Numbered from the stretch's first letter, positions 25,861 to 37,324 are shown. The stretch: 64,000 nt of DNA from Bryobacterales bacterium (GCA_026954325.1 JAIXKK010000043.1:62001-126000); one strand, 5' to 3'. A program made the numbers and translations. Notes: generated by a model from the letters alone, not told the origin.

Positions 25861-28800
25861 TCACCCCCACCGGCACAGCGACTCCACATACGCCGCCGAC
25901 CCGTCCCGCAGCCACCCATCCAACTGCGCCGGCTCCTTCAACTGCTGCCCCCGCACCCGGGGCGCCGCCACAAACCGGCAATCGAGATCCGGCAGCGCCG
26001 TCATGTCCCCCCACAGCTTCTCGAACTGCGCCACCGGGAACACATCCTCCTGCCCCTTGCCCCAGCGCTTCTTCACGTCTTTCAGCGTGATGTAGGCCGG
26101 CATCCGCGCCGCCATCTTCCGCACCGCCTCCGTCACCTTCTGCTCATCGCCCAACTCATCCCGCCGCAACCCGAACGCCGCCAGCAGCTTGTCAATATCA
26201 ATCCACGCCGTCGCCGTGTTGTAGTATGACAGCCGCGATTCCATCTCCTCGCCTGGCAGCGCCAACCCCTCGATCAGCCGCACCCGCCCGTTCATCCGCG
26301 CCAGCCCGCCGCCCCGGTCCTCGATGTGCCGCGGAATCACCTCCATCGTCATCGCCGCCCCGCTCTCGATATGCAGCCCCAGCAGCGCCGCATCCAGGTC
26401 CGTGCCCGCCGTATCGATGTTGTGCACCAGCAGATACCGCAATCCCGGCCTTTCCTCGAACAACCGCAGCAGCACCCCATTGCGCAACAGGTTCGGCACT
26501 TCATACCAGTGCCCCACCGGATGCAGACACTGCACCGGCAGGTTGTCCGTATAGTCGCTCCCCTCCCCCATCTGCTTCGCCCACGCAATCAGCGTCGCGC
26601 GCAGCCCTTCCCGCACCTTCTGCGCCCGCTCATCGAGCATCTGCTGCGGCATCTCCTCCCACGCAAACCGCAGGTCGCGCTCCATCGGCGCCAGCCGCAG
26701 CCCGATGCTCCGCCCCGGCGACAGAAACAACGGACCCGGATATCCGCAATTCCCCTCCTCCCGCAAATACGCCTCGATCGCGCCGTGCGTCAGGTAGCTT
26801 GTCGTGATCACGTGTGGCACGGCCACGCCGCACTCCCGGCTCACCCGCAAGCTCTTCGCCAGGTGTACTTCAATAAAGCTCCGATGCCGCCCGCCCAGCT
26901 TGCAGAACGGGTTCAGCGCCTTCACCACTCCTGCTCCCTTCGTCCAGCGGCTCCCCACGCCGCCCGCCAGCGACACCACCGCCGCCGCGCCCGCCGCCAG
27001 CGCCTCCCGCCCCAACTCGCTGTATCTCTCCTCCAAGCCACCCGTCGCGTCCGTCACATCCCCCGGCCGCACATCTGTGATCGTGGCGCTCACCGGCAGG
27101 CGGTTCTGCGCCAGCCCGATCCGCCCCCCTCGCAAATCATTCCGGATCTGCTCATGCTGCACGCGGTCAAAGCCATACTCCTCGAGCAGGCTCTCCACGC
27201 TCCGCGCCGCACCCTCCTCCTCACGGCCGCGCGGCAGCATGTGATCGAACAGTTGCTGCACCATCCCTGCAAACTCCGGCGTCTTGCGGCACGCCGCGCT
27301 GAAACGGTCCAACTCCGCCCGCCGCGCCGCCGGCAGCAGCCTCGGCTCGGTCCGCAGCAGAGCCGGCAGCGTCAGCGTATAGTAGCCCGGCGGCAACAGG
27401 TTCGCCTCGCCCTCCAGCAACTCCGCCCGCGTCCCCCGCTCGTTGATCGCGAAATCGTACACCACCGGCTCCATCGCAAACGGAGCCGCGTGCTCCAGCC
27501 GCCGCTTGGTCCGGCTCATGATCCCTTGCAGCCGCTCCTGCGCCTCCGCCTTCCGCCGCGGGTCAAACAGGAACCCCATCCCTCCCCCCGACATCCCGCC
27601 GAGCATCCAGAACCCCCAGAAGTCCTCCCCCATCTCCGCCCGCGCCCCCCGGATCAGCGTGTCCGTGTACAGGTTCCCCGCCCACGGAATAATCGTCTGG
27701 ATCGGACCCTCGAAATTGCGCTGCGTGCACACCCCGATCCCCCGCACATCCCCGCTCTTCAAATGCCCCAGCACCTCGTCCAGAATCCGGATCGCTTCCT
27801 GCCGCCCCCGCCACTCCGCCTCCGAGCGTAGCAGGTACTTCTCCGTCACCATCTCCAGAATCGGACCCACGTCCTGCGCCATCCCGCCATGCACCAGCAC
27901 CAGGCTCTCTTGCAGCTTCGCCCGCGTCTCCTCCGGAACGTCTTCCATCCCCAGAATCGTGTGCCGCGGCAGCAGACACCCCTTGCTGATGCCATACTCC
28001 GGATCCCCTTCCGCCGCCCGAACCCCGCGGATCAGCTTCATCCCCGGCCACACACCGCCCGAATCCTGCCAGCCGCCGCCCGAGCCGCCCAGCCACTCCC
28101 CCAAAATCGCCCGCGCCGCCACCAGCCGCCGGTCTCCCTCCTCCAGCCCCCCTGTCAGCGCCTCGATCTGCCGCGTCGCCCGCATGCACACCGCGATCAG
28201 GCACGCCAGCAGGTTCGTCGACACCGCCAGCCGCGAGCCCTTCGGAATATCGTTCACCTTGCTCACAATCTCGATCCCGTGCCCGCGCATGCCCACCAGG
28301 TTCGCCAGCACATCCGCCAACGGCTGCGTCGCCCCTTCGATCCCCGGCGGAATCAGCCCCGAAGCGATCACCGCCGCCTTCAACAACCCCAGGTAATCCC
28401 GCGCGAAATCGAAAACCTCGGCAATCGTAGTCAACTCCACGCTGGCGTTCAAATCCACGCTCACCAGCCGCAGCACCGGCTGGTCGATCACCCGGAAAAA
28501 CGCCTCCACCGGAGGCTTCGGACTCCCCGTGCCGCGCACACTCAAATCGATCGAGATGTTCAGCACCCGCGCGCCTTCCGGAAAATCCATCCCCAGAAAG
28601 AAAATGTCGCTCCACCCGCTGTGCGTCAGGTCCATCCGCACCGGCGTCGCCTCGTGCAGAATCGGAAACAGCGGCTCACCGGCTGCCCGCCGCAGCAATT
28701 CCTTCCTGATCCGCAGCGGATAATCCGCCGGATGCCCCACCCGGAACATCCACTGATTCCCCCGCACCGACCGCACGCTCCGCCGCACCTGGTCCGCCAG

Positions 28801-29181
28801 CGTCTGAAACCCGAGCGCCGAATACGCCGCCGCCAGCGCGCTCGAAATCGCCGCATTCGGCCCCGCCGCCCCCTGTGCCCGCAGAAAAATGTCGATCGCC
28901 TCCGGAAAGCGCCGCTTCAACAGGTGCTCATAGCCCTCGAACGGAATCAGCGCCCGCCCATCCGCCCCCGCCTTGCGCGGCAGATGAAAGCGGTGAATAC
29001 TGTACAGGAAAAACAGCGCCCGCACGCGCTCATACAGGTTCTCGCTCCGCCGCCGGAACCCATCGAGATCCTCGCACTCCTCGAGCATCTCCCCAAGAGA
29101 CATCCCCGCGCACAAACCATCCAGCGGCCGGTTGCGCTCTTCCTCTCCCACGGCCGTAATCACCCCCACCAGCCGCCTCAC
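25861..29181 (-). CDS. Large sugar kinase / UDPGP-type pyrophosphorylase fusion
   Basis: This 1106-residue protein starts at GTG 29181, overlapping the upstream nucleotidyltransferase stop by four bases. Residues about 180-560 resemble the fucokinase/heptose-kinase branch of GHMP kinases: [10 protein letters not shown] near 186, [13 protein letters not shown] at 312-324 in place of the usual glycine-rich loop, [13 protein letters not shown] near 368, and [10 protein letters not shown] near 528. Residues about 700-1060 resemble UTP-sugar pyrophosphorylases, with [20 protein letters not shown] at 737-756. It would phosphorylate a sugar at C1 and activate it to a nucleotide sugar. The domain order is opposite to bacterial FKP, where the pyrophosphorylase comes first. 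The kinase loop is degenerate, so one half may have lost activity. Confidence 0.75.
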   Translation of the reverse strand: MRRLVGVITAVGEEERNRPLDGLCAGMSLGEMLEECEDLDGFRRRSENLYERVRALFFLYSIHRFHLPRKAGADGRALIPFEGYEHLLKRRFPEAIDIFLRAQGAAGPNAAISSALAAAYSALGFQTLADQVRRSVRSVRGNQWMFRVGHPADYPLRIRKELLRRAAGEPLFPILHEATPVRMDLTHSGWSDIFFLGMDFPEGARVLNISIDLSVRGTGSPKPPVEAFFRVIDQPVLRLVSVDLNASVELTTIAEVFDFARDYLGLLKAAVIASGLIPPGIEGATQPLADVLANLVGMRGHGIEIVSKVNDIPKGSRLAVSTNLLACLIAVCMRATRQIEALTGGLEEGDRRLVAARAILGEWLGGSGGGWQDSGGVWPGMKLIRGVRAAEGDPEYGISKGCLLPRHTILGMEDVPEETRAKLQESLVLVHGGMAQDVGPILEMVTEKYLLRSEAEWRGRQEAIRILDEVLGHLKSGDVRGIGVCTQRNFEGPIQTIIPWAGNLYTDTLIRGARAEMGEDFWGFWMLGGMSGGGMGFLFDPRRKAEAQERLQGIMSRTKRRLEHAAPFAMEPVVYDFAINERGTRAELLEGEANLLPPGYYTLTLPALLRTEPRLLPAARRAELDRFSAACRKTPEFAGMVQQLFDHMLPRGREEEGAARSVESLLEEYGFDRVQHEQIRNDLRGGRIGLAQNRLPVSATITDVRPGDVTDATGGLEERYSELGREALAAGAAAVVSLAGGVGSRWTKGAGVVKALNPFCKLGGRHRSFIEVHLAKSLRVSRECGVAVPHVITTSYLTHGAIEAYLREEGNCGYPGPLFLSPGRSIGLRLAPMERDLRFAWEEMPQQMLDERAQKVREGLRATLIAWAKQMGEGSDYTDNLPVQCLHPVGHWYEVPNLLRNGVLLRLFEERPGLRYLLVHNIDTAGTDLDAALLGLHIESGAAMTMEVIPRHIEDRGGGLARMNGRVRLIEGLALPGEEMESRLSYYNTATAWIDIDKLLAAFGLRRDELGDEQKVTEAVRKMAARMPAYITLKDVKKRWGKGQEDVFPVAQFEKLWGDMTALPDLDCRFVAAPRVRGQQLKEPAQLDGWLRDGSAAYVESLCRWG

Positions 29182-30023
29182 CGGCCCAACTCCCGGTCCG
29201 CCAGCACTTCCACCACTCGAGCCAGCACTTCCGCCCGGTCCTGCCCGCTTAACCCCACCGCCAACTGCGCCGTCAGCAGCCCGTACCGCGTCCCGATATC
29301 GTATCTCCGCCCCGAAGCCTCGAGCGCCAGGTACTGCTCCCGCCGCGCCAACTCCGCCAGCGCGGAAGATAGCGTCACCGGCCCGTCCGGAGCCGCCCCC
29401 AGCCGCTGCCCCAGGATCTCCATCACCGCCGGCGTCAGCACATGCATCCCGAAGAAACACAGATAATGCCCCGCGCGCAGCCCCGGAACAATCAGCTTCT
29501 GCTCGGCCTCGGTCGGCGTCGGTTTCTCGAGCACCGTCTCCACCCGGTACACATCCCGCCTTCCCGCCAGCCGTCCCCCCACCGCCCCGTACTGCTGGAG
29601 TAGCGTCTCCCGCGTCGGCTGCACCGCCGACACCGCGCATTGCTCCGCTACGGCCAACTCCGCCACCTGCCGCGCGCAGCCCTGCCCCTGCTGGCTGACA
29701 TACAGGTGATCCCCCACCATGTGCAGAAAGGCTTCCCCGCCCGTGAACTCCCGCGCGCAATACACCGCGTGCCCGTAACCGAGCGGCCGCGGCTGCGCCA
29801 GAAACCGCACCCGCCCCGCCCACTTCCCCGCCGCCTGCAAATACCGCCCCTCATCCCCGGGCCAGGTGACGACGCAAACCTCCTCCACCTTCGCTGAAAG
29901 CGCCTGCTCCACCAGCATCTGCAAAACCGGCTTTTCTTCCCCGTCCTGGTCAATCAGCGTTTGCAGCGGCAGCGCGCGCTGGTCCTTGCCTGCGGCTGTG
30001 ATTACCGCTTTCTTTACGGTCAC
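29178..30023 (-). CDS. Sugar-1-phosphate nucleotidyltransferase (GalU-like)
   Basis: The 281-residue protein is a nucleotidyltransferase of the GalU/RfbA fold. The N-terminal signature [19 protein letters not shown] stands for the G-x-G-x-R-x-x-P-x-T-x-x-x-P-K loop, with the glycine pattern weakened. GDHLYVS provides the metal-binding Asp, and [11 protein letters not shown] matches the family's EKP motif. It should make a UDP- or dTDP-sugar from a sugar-1-phosphate. GTG 30023 has a GGAG about nine bases upstream. It is coupled with the following kinase/pyrophosphorylase fusion by a GTGA overlap, so both probably act on the same sugar. Weakness of the N-terminal loop leaves its activity uncertain. 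Confidence 0.78.
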   Translation of the reverse strand: MTVKKAVITAAGKDQRALPLQTLIDQDGEEKPVLQMLVEQALSAKVEEVCVVTWPGDEGRYLQAAGKWAGRVRFLAQPRPLGYGHAVYCAREFTGGEAFLHMVGDHLYVSQQGQGCARQVAELAVAEQCAVSAVQPTRETLLQQYGAVGGRLAGRRDVYRVETVLEKPTPTEAEQKLIVPGLRAGHYLCFFGMHVLTPAVMEILGQRLGAAPDGPVTLSSALAELARREQYLALEASGRRYDIGTRYGLLTAQLAVGLSGQDRAEVLARVVEVLADRELGR

Positions 30024-30047
30024 TGTGGGTTTCTCCTCGATCGTTTT

Positions 30048-30605
30048 CTATCTTCTTGGTGAGGTGCCGGAAACCAGCGCAACAAATTCTGGTACCGTCT
30101 CACTCAGAATATCGAGGAGTTGACGCAAGCTGCGACCCCGGTCCGTAGCCTGCTGCTCCAGTTTTGCCATGACCAGCGTTTGCTCCTGGCGGAAGAGCTC
30201 TATCAGTAACGTCTGCGGGTGCAACGCGCGAACACCCCAAGCCTCGAGGTGCACTGGCCTGAAGTGGCGAAGGTTGAAAGTCACGATGATAGGGGCTTTA
30301 CCCTGCACCGCAGCCGCCAATACATGGCGATCTTTTTCGTCATTGGTCATCCTCGGGATCAGGTGTTCATAACCGCTGATCCACGCCTCGCTGAAATGCG
30401 CGCGCAATTCGGACTGGAGATACGTTGTCAGAGAATCCGGCCATCCCAGCTTCGATTCCAGCGTGCGGATTGTCTCCCGAATGATCTCTTCGAACCATTT
30501 CGGCTCAAACAACCGCGGCGGCTCTGCCAAGCGCAGAAGCGTGTCGCAAAGAGAGAAGTTGGCAAGGACGCACGCGTCCAGGACGACGAGCGGTATTCCG
30601 GTCAT
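30048..30605 (-). CDS. PIN-domain toxin-like protein
   Basis: A 185-residue PIN-domain protein, presumably an RNase. The first Asp is in VVLDACVLAN, and later acidic residues in MTNDEKDRHVLAAAV fit the metal site. The TFNLRHF strand near the end is typical. It is longer than most VapC toxins (about 130 residues), with a basic Gln-rich tail. Its ATG overlaps the stop of the upstream antitoxin-like gene by one base (TAATG), so the two form a toxin-antitoxin operon. Confidence 0.8.
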   Translation of the reverse strand: MTGIPLVVLDACVLANFSLCDTLLRLAEPPRLFEPKWFEEIIRETIRTLESKLGWPDSLTTYLQSELRAHFSEAWISGYEHLIPRMTNDEKDRHVLAAAVQGKAPIIVTFNLRHFRPVHLEAWGVRALHPQTLLIELFRQEQTLVMAKLEQQATDRGRSLRQLLDILSETVPEFVALVSGTSPRR

Positions 30606-30820
30606 TACTGGCCGGGGAGGAACACTCGCTCGTACAAACCAGCTTGATCAACTGCCTGACCGATTCTGCGGAGGGCGGCGAGCCGCCGCTCACCACGATC
30701 GCGCTCTTCGAGAAAACTCCGGACAGCCTGCTCCACCAACTCGTCGGCGTTCCGATAGCGGCCGCTGGCGAGTTCTTGCTGCACTTGCTTACTCAGATCC
30801 GCCGGTAGCGTGACCTCCAT
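30605..30820 (-). CDS. ParD-like ribbon-helix-helix antitoxin
   Basis: A 71-residue protein whose first strand MEVTLPADLSKQV and helix YRNADELVEQAVRSFLEERD match ParD-type ribbon-helix-helix antitoxins. It would bind its own promoter and neutralise the PIN toxin encoded directly downstream. Pairing a ParD-like antitoxin with a PIN toxin rather than ParE is a mixed arrangement but is known in TA systems. Confidence 0.8.
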   Translation of the reverse strand: MEVTLPADLSKQVQQELASGRYRNADELVEQAVRSFLEERDRGERRLAALRRIGQAVDQAGLYERVFLPGQ

Positions 30821-30840
30821 GCCGGTCTCCTCACTTCATT

Positions 30841-31005
30841 CTACTTGTTCGGCGCTGTTTCGATTCCGCTCATGCAACTCCTCGCGCGAAATTGCGCCAG
30901 GATTGTCCGTGAAGCATGGACCACGATCGGCAAGAGCGAGCAATTGTTCCGCCGCCACTCGCGCCCGGCTATCCCGCGACAACTCTTCCTGTGGTAGCTC
31001 TCTCA
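30841..31005 (-). CDS. Short possible coding sequence upstream of the PIN/ParD pair
   Basis: ATG 31005 opens a 54-residue frame rich in Glu, Arg and Leu with the segment RVAAEQLLALADRG, like the tail of an antitoxin. It lacks a DNA-binding N-terminus and a good ribosome-binding site. It could be the remnant of another TA gene. I recognise no family. Confidence 0.25.
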
Positions 31006-31036
31006 TCAGGTTTCGCCATTGTCAGGACGCATTTGC

Positions 31037-31064
31037 TTGATACTTCATGAGACGTCATGATACT
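31037..31064. promoter_or_regulatory. Repeat-containing operator candidate of the Doc module
   Basis: Two copies of the palindrome TCATGA (31045-31050 and 31055-31060) and two copies of TGATACT (31038-31044 and 31058-31064) lie just before the antitoxin start. Such repeats are typical binding sites for self-repressing antitoxins. No experimental basis; inferred from layout. Confidence 0.45.
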
Positions 31065-31072
31065 GCTTGAAC

Positions 31073-31300
31073 ATGACTCAAACCCGCGAGAAATTCGCCA
31101 CCCAGGTCAATTCAGAGATCCTGAAGGCTCTGCGCGCTCTCGCTCAGGAAGAAGGCCGCCAACTCCAGGCGCTCGTCGACGAAGCCCTCGCCGATCTCAT
31201 CGCCAAGCACAAAAACGCCCGCCCGCGCCCCCACGTCATGGCCGCTTATCTGGCCAGCCACGAAAAGTATGGCCCTCTTTATAAGAAGCTCGCGGAATGA
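31073..31300 (+). CDS. Antitoxin of the Doc-type module
   Basis: A 75-residue protein with a short strand (REKFATQVN) followed by helices (LKALRALAQEEGRQLQALV), fitting a ribbon-helix-helix antitoxin rather than Phd. The C-terminal 25 residues (HVMAAYLASHEKYGPLYKKL) would be the toxin-binding tail. It overlaps the toxin start by four bases (ATGA), as in most TA operons. ATG 31073 is preferred to the upstream TTG 31067. Confidence 0.8.
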   Translation: MTQTREKFATQVNSEILKALRALAQEEGRQLQALVDEALADLIAKHKNARPRPHVMAAYLASHEKYGPLYKKLAE

Positions 31301-31683
31301 CCGGCTACCTCACCATGGCTGAGGTTCTGGCCATCCATGCCGATCAGATCGAATGCTATGGCGGCTTCCCGGGCATCAGGGATCAAGGGTTATTGGAAGC
31401 CGCTCTCTACCGGCCGCAGACTGGTTATTACGCCGGCCTGATCGAGGAAGCTGCCGCGCTTTGGGAGAGCATCTCGCAAAACCATCCCTTCATCGACGGC
31501 AACAAGCGAACGGCTTTTGCCGCCATGTACACATTTCTGGCCATCAACGGTGCGCGTCTCACGGCTGACGCCCAGGAGACATACATCTTTGTCGCCGCCC
31601 TCTACGAAACGAACCGGTTCACCTTCGACCAGCTTGTCCCGTGGCTGCGCAGCCATGTGACGCGGAAGCCACCACGCCAATGA
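31297..31683 (+). CDS. Doc/Fic-family toxin
   Basis: A 128-residue death-on-curing type protein. The Fic motif HPFIDGNKRTAF is intact, with the catalytic-type His and the anion-binding GNKR. Length and the N-terminal EVLAIHADQIECYGG match the Doc subfamily. Doc phosphorylates EF-Tu, whereas typical Fic proteins AMPylate; which applies here cannot be told with certainty. The gene is translationally coupled to its antitoxin and converges with argG. Confidence 0.9.
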   Translation: MTGYLTMAEVLAIHADQIECYGGFPGIRDQGLLEAALYRPQTGYYAGLIEEAAALWESISQNHPFIDGNKRTAFAAMYTFLAINGARLTADAQETYIFVAALYETNRFTFDQLVPWLRSHVTRKPPRQ

Positions 31684-31708
31684 CCGCATAGGCCAGCTAC
31701 AGGTGGCT

Positions 31709-33109
<1,401 letters not shown>

Positions 33110-33142
33110 TCATCCGAGGGGAGCTTGAACCTCTGGATCAGA

Positions 33143-33444
33143 CTACTCGTCTCGGTATGCCGTCTTCTGATCCCGCATACCATGAATCACGCGCGAGACA
33201 ATCACGAATGGGCCGCTCGTCCGATATGGATGATGTACTTTCCGGCCGGAAAGCCACGCAGACCTGTTTCGATCTCATCGCGTTTGGTTCCGGCTTCCGG
33301 TGTGTGGGCAAGAAGTACGAAAACTTCCGTGATGGAATCGACAACGCCGTTCCCGATGTCGATGCTGCCGGAGTCCGTGGCTACGCGGTACCAAATGCTG
33401 TCAAGATCGCGTTCGGCTAACGCGGAAACACGAATCCGCTTCAT
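33143..33444 (-). pseudogene. Frameshifted ParE/RelE-type toxin
   Basis: Frame 1, from ATG 33444, reads a ParE-like start (SALAERDLDSIWYRVAT) through FPAGKYIIH and then runs off into a stop 80 codons in. The expected ParE ending continues in another frame with YRTSGPFVIVSRVIHGMRD and stops at TAG 33143-33145. A single missing base near 33226 accounts for the break. Just upstream a short frame ending FDVEEGKTSAR overlaps the start by ATGA, like the tail of a lost antitoxin. The toxin is therefore probably inactive. Confidence 0.82.
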
Positions 33445-33483
33445 CGAGCACTGGTCTTGCCTTCTTCCACATCGAACCCGAAA

Positions 33484-34863
33484 TCACGCCGGCCCCAAAT
33501 GCGGCGACCCCACCGCAATATAATGAAACCCCGCCTTCACCAGATACCCGTAGTCCGGGATCATCCGCCGCCCATCCAAAATCAACCCCCCCGGCCGTAA
33601 ATGCTGCTCCACCGCCCGCGAAAGGCCGCGAAACTCCTCCCAATCCGTCGAAATAAACACGCACTCGCACCCCTGTAAAGCCTCCGCCACCGACCCGTGA
33701 TAGCTGATCCTCTCAAAAAGGTGATTCTGCCCCGGATCAAAGTACCGCTTTGCTTCCGCGATCGCCATCGGATCGTACGCCCGAATCTCCCGCACTCCCT
33801 TCGCCAGCAGCGCCTCCGCCACCTTCAGCGACGAGGCGTCCCGCATGTCGTTCGTCTTCTTCTTAAACGCCAGGCCCAACAGCGCCACCGTCTTCTGATT
33901 GAACGAAAAGCCCGCCTCGCTTACCGCCCGGTCCACCAGGTAGCTCTTCTGATACTCGTTGATCCCGTACACCGATTCCAGCAGATCCGCCCGTTGCCCG
34001 TGGTTCTTCAATTGGTAGATCAGCGAGCGGATGTCCTTCCCGAAACACGACCCCCCGGCGCCGTTCGATACATACGAACCCCACGTGCTGATCCGCCCAT
34101 CCGAGGTCACCCCCCGCTTCATATCCTCCATGCGTACATTCGGAAACGTCTCTCCAATCCGCGCCCCCACGCCGTTCCAGAACGAAATGTAGGTCAGCAG
34201 CAGCGTGTTGCTCACGTATTTGATCGTTTCGGCCGTCTCCGGCGTCGTCTCGATGTAATGAATCCGCACGTGATTCACAAACTGCGAGTAGATTCGCCGG
34301 CAGATGGAGAAATCCTCCTCCGTGTCCGCGCCCACCACAATCCGGTCCGGCCGCCGTGATTTCTCCACCGCATCCCCCTCCGGCAGAAATTCCGGATTCG
34401 AGGCGATCCCGAAGTTCCGAACCCCCCGCTCGTCGAGAAACTTCCCCAACTGCCGCGCCGTCCCCACCGGAACCGTGCTCTTGTTGATCAGTAACACGCG
34501 CCGCTGGTCCTTCCTCCCCGCCAGCAGCGGAGCCAGATCCCCCAATGCCTTGAAGTAATAGCTCAGGTCCGATGACCCGTTCGTCTTCGGCGGCGTGGGC
34601 AAACACAAAAAGATCGCCTCCACACCCTCGATCACCGGCACCAGATCATTCACGAAAAACAGATACCGTCCCGCATTCTCCGCGATGATCTCCGGCAAAC
34701 CCGTCTCGTTCACATAATGATGAATCCGCTCCCGCTGCTTCGATTCATACGCCGCGAGCTTCTCCCCGTCCACGTCATAGGCATACACTTCGTGCCCGTA
34801 CTCCGAGCACACCGCCGCATGCGTAATCCCCACGAACCCCGTCCCGGCAACGATAATTTTCAT
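33484..34863 (-). CDS. ugd: UDP-glucose 6-dehydrogenase family (nucleotide-sugar dehydrogenase)
   Basis: A 459-residue NAD-dependent dehydrogenase that oxidises UDP-glucose to UDP-glucuronate, or a related UDP-sugar acid. The N-terminal Rossmann motif is VAGTGFVGITHA, the second domain has NPEFLPEGDAV, and the catalytic Cys is in GAGGSCFGKDI. The C-terminal NAD-binding-like domain begins with TVALLGLAFKKKTNDMRDA. It is the next gene after the broken parE, reading in the same direction. UDP-glucuronate is a common polysaccharide precursor, which fits the surrounding carbohydrate genes. Confidence 0.92.
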   Translation of the reverse strand: MKIIVAGTGFVGITHAAVCSEYGHEVYAYDVDGEKLAAYESKQRERIHHYVNETGLPEIIAENAGRYLFFVNDLVPVIEGVEAIFLCLPTPPKTNGSSDLSYYFKALGDLAPLLAGRKDQRRVLLINKSTVPVGTARQLGKFLDERGVRNFGIASNPEFLPEGDAVEKSRRPDRIVVGADTEEDFSICRRIYSQFVNHVRIHYIETTPETAETIKYVSNTLLLTYISFWNGVGARIGETFPNVRMEDMKRGVTSDGRISTWGSYVSNGAGGSCFGKDIRSLIYQLKNHGQRADLLESVYGINEYQKSYLVDRAVSEAGFSFNQKTVALLGLAFKKKTNDMRDASSLKVAEALLAKGVREIRAYDPMAIAEAKRYFDPGQNHLFERISYHGSVAEALQGCECVFISTDWEEFRGLSRAVEQHLRPGGLILDGRRMIPDYGYLVKAGFHYIAVGSPHLGPA

Positions 34864-35057
34864 GCAGCTTCATTGTAGCTTTCCATCGGGACACTCGCCC
34901 CTCTCCAGCGGCTTCCGCGGCACGGATGCCGGAGCCGTTGACAATATATTCAGAGCTGGTTATCTTTGTGTAGCTACTGCTCCCCGAATCCGTCACGCCT
35001 CAACTTGGCGCTACACAGTTGTAATGGTTGCTTCTCATGCTGAAGGAGGGACCCTGG

Positions 35058-35858
35058 ATGAAGAAGATAATCATATCTGTCAAGTTTCCACTCTTGTTGG
35101 CCGTTCTCTGTGCCGGAGCCTACGTCGCCGCCCAGGTGACTACCCGATTGGCCAGTACCTCCGCCGCGCCCCGCACATTCGTCCCCTACACCCTCGAACA
35201 ACACACCGTCGCACGCACCAAAACCGGCGCGCTCGAGGTCACCGAACAACGCATCATCGCCGTCCGAAGCGACGGCTCGGAGGTATGGTTGGGCACTTTC
35301 CCCGGCCGCCAGGCCATGGGGCCCATCCGGAAGATAGTCCGCTCCAACGGATGGACAACCATCGCGCTCGAGAAAATAAGCGCCCGCATTTCGCAAATGC
35401 TTCCCGCCCGGGAACAACAAGCGCGGCACGAAAAGGTGCTCGATGCAGCGAAACAGTGCCGGTTCCCCTATGAAACACCCGTGGGAACAGGCACATTGCT
35501 CGGCATCCGCGTCTCTGTTTCCGAATATAGCCAATCACCGGATCGGAGAGACACCAATTGGCGGGCGCTCGACTATGAATGCGCGGTCATCGCAACCCGG
35601 CATGAACGCCTCCGGGATGACAAGTGGACGGTCGATGTCGAGTCCGTTCCAGTCCTATTCGCCGGCGGCGAACCCAAAACGGAGTTGTTCGATGAAGGCT
35701 TTTATAACCAACTTCAGGAGATGCCTCCATCGGAAGCTCAACGGCGTATCTACGCCGCGCTGAACATCACGGAGACGCAGTGCCCCCGCTGCTTCAATCC
35801 CACAACAGCCGGGAAACCCGACTCCGATTACTTCTCAGCTCAGGCCTCAAAGAAGTAG
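35058..35858 (+). CDS. Uncharacterised exported or membrane-anchored protein
   Basis: A 266-residue protein with an N-terminal hydrophobic segment (FPLLLAVLCAGAYVAA) that is a signal peptide or anchor. The mature part is polar, with Cys in AAKQCRFPYET, ALDYECAVIAT and the pair CPRC near the end. I recognise no family. ATG 35058 is chosen because GGAGG (35045-35049) lies eight bases upstream; the frame also stays open 10 codons earlier. It is flanked by ugd and the recombinase and read in the opposite direction to both, without an obvious operon partner. Confidence 0.65.
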   Translation: MKKIIISVKFPLLLAVLCAGAYVAAQVTTRLASTSAAPRTFVPYTLEQHTVARTKTGALEVTEQRIIAVRSDGSEVWLGTFPGRQAMGPIRKIVRSNGWTTIALEKISARISQMLPAREQQARHEKVLDAAKQCRFPYETPVGTGTLLGIRVSVSEYSQSPDRRDTNWRALDYECAVIATRHERLRDDKWTVDVESVPVLFAGGEPKTELFDEGFYNQLQEMPPSEAQRRIYAALNITETQCPRCFNPTTAGKPDSDYFSAQASKK

Positions 35859-35887
35859 AACGTTTCTTCCGCCTGGCGCCGCTCCCC

Positions 35888-36832
35888 TCACAGTCCCAAT
35901 CCCTCCGCCGCATTCTCCCGAAACAACTCCCCGTCCCGGATATACCTCCGCACCGTCGCCGCCGACCGGTGCCCCGTCTGGTTCATGATTGCCCGCTCCG
36001 GCTTCCCCGCCATCGCCGCCGACGTCGCCAGCCCCGCCCGCAAACTGTGCCCGGCAAACAGCCGTTCGTCTTTCCCCAACTCCCGCGCATGCCTCTTCAC
36101 AATCAATGCCACCGCCTCGCCGGAAAGCCGTGTCTTCGCAATCAGCCCGTGCCGCGACACCGGCCGGAACAGAGGCCCTGACTCGATCCCCGCCGCCCGA
36201 ATCCACGCCGCCACCGCCCGCACCGGACACGACTTCTCTTCCCTGCCCCGCGGGATCCCCACCTTCCTCCCCTCCCCCTCCTGATCCGTCTTGCCGCGCC
36301 GCACCCTCACCACCAGACCCTCGCCGTTCTCCTCCACATCTTCCACGTCCAGGCCCACCAGTTCCGACCGCCGGAACGCCCCCGCAAACCCCACCAGCAA
36401 CAGCGCCCGGTCCCGCAACCCCGCCGCCGTCTCCGGCAAGTCCTTCACCATCGCCTTCAGATCCCCAATCAGTACCGGCCGCTTCGCCTCCGGAGCCGTC
36501 CCTTTGGTCCGCCGGATCCCCCGCATCAGCCGCCGCACCCCCGCCATCTCCCCCGGAGCCTCGTGCCCCGCCGCCCGGTGCGCCTGCCCCAGCGCCGCCA
36601 TCCGCCGCGTCAGCGTCGACACCTTGCGGCTCCGAGCCAGATCCGTTAAGTAAAGGACCACCGTCTCCTCGCCCGCCGGACACGACGCCACCCCCCGCTC
36701 CCGGCACCAGCCGCAAAAATCCCGCCAGTCCGCCTCATACGCCCGCCGCGTGTTGGCCGCATGCGATTCCGCCGCAAACTCCCGCGCCTGCCGCGCCAAC
36801 TCCTCCGGCCCCATCGCAATCAGGTCCGTCAC
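35888..36832 (-). CDS. Tyrosine recombinase / phage-type integrase
   Basis: A 314-residue tyrosine site-specific recombinase. The N-terminal SAM-like domain (ANTRRAYEADWRDFCGWC) resembles XerC/D-type integrases. Catalytic residues are visible: Arg in AFRRSELVGL, HSLRAG with His and Arg, TGHRS, and the Tyr nucleophile in RRYIRDGELF. It catalyses DNA integration or resolution. It lies at the border of a plasmid-like segment. Its ATG 36832 overlaps the end of a PIN-domain fragment by four bases. Confidence 0.92.
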   Translation of the reverse strand: MTDLIAMGPEELARQAREFAAESHAANTRRAYEADWRDFCGWCRERGVASCPAGEETVVLYLTDLARSRKVSTLTRRMAALGQAHRAAGHEAPGEMAGVRRLMRGIRRTKGTAPEAKRPVLIGDLKAMVKDLPETAAGLRDRALLLVGFAGAFRRSELVGLDVEDVEENGEGLVVRVRRGKTDQEGEGRKVGIPRGREEKSCPVRAVAAWIRAAGIESGPLFRPVSRHGLIAKTRLSGEAVALIVKRHARELGKDERLFAGHSLRAGLATSAAMAGKPERAIMNQTGHRSAATVRRYIRDGELFRENAAEGLGL

Positions 36833-37080
36833 CCGGAAACCTCCGCCGGATTCACCGCCCGCACCCCCAACCCCGCCGGCGCGCCAGCCGCGTCAAACGT
36901 CAACAACCGCGGAACATCATACAGTTCCGCCATCGCAAACAGCCGGTAATCATGCGCCCGTTTGCCAATGACACCGTGCTCCGCCACCAACTTCCTCCAG
37001 CTTTCAAACAAATCCGGATACTCGTCGAGAACCGGATATTCCAGAAGCAACTTGCCCATTTCTGCCGCCGTTCGACTCAC
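36829..37080 (-). pseudogene. PIN-domain toxin remnant, C-terminal part
   Basis: The 83-residue frame begins at a GTG preceded by a stop three codons upstream, yet its content is the C-terminal half of a PIN toxin (HGVIGKRAHDYRLFAM, then PRLLTFDAAG). The N-terminal strand with the first catalytic Asp is missing. The upstream 240 bases carry frameshifted coding-like segments (for example PEEKRWVHGVYQGRG) that may be its decayed partner. The GTG codes for a truncated protein that is unlikely to be an active RNase. Confidence 0.7.
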
Positions 37081-37125
37081 GCCGGCTCATACAACGGCGG
37101 CTCCCCATGCGGCCCCGGCCGCTTC

Positions 37126-37176
37126 AATACCCGCGCCCCTGGTACACCCCGTGCACCCACCGCTTCTCCTCCGGCA
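37126..37176. repeat. Direct repeat flanking the mazF module, left copy
   Basis: This segment is almost identical to 38068-38120; the last 34 bases (37143-37176) match 38087-38120 exactly. On the minus strand both encode PEEKRWVHGVY. The copies lie on either side of the MazF-type module, about 0.94 kb apart. Confidence 0.85.
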
Positions 37177-37324
37177 ACTCAACCCCGCCCCTCCACCTCG
37201 GCATTCACCACCTGCGCCAACTCCGCCGGGCAGCGTAAGCTATCCCTTCTCATCCGCTTTCAAAATCATGTTCGTTCCTCTCCCCCGCGCGAGTGATCCC
37301 GCGTGCGCCCGCACCGGCAATGGT

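Noticed and set aside
29182..29823. Upstream 214-codon extension of the kinase/pyrophosphorylase
   Set aside because: Ala/Gly-rich shadow of the nucleotidyltransferase gene; the GTG at 29181 has the four-base overlap typical of coupled genes.
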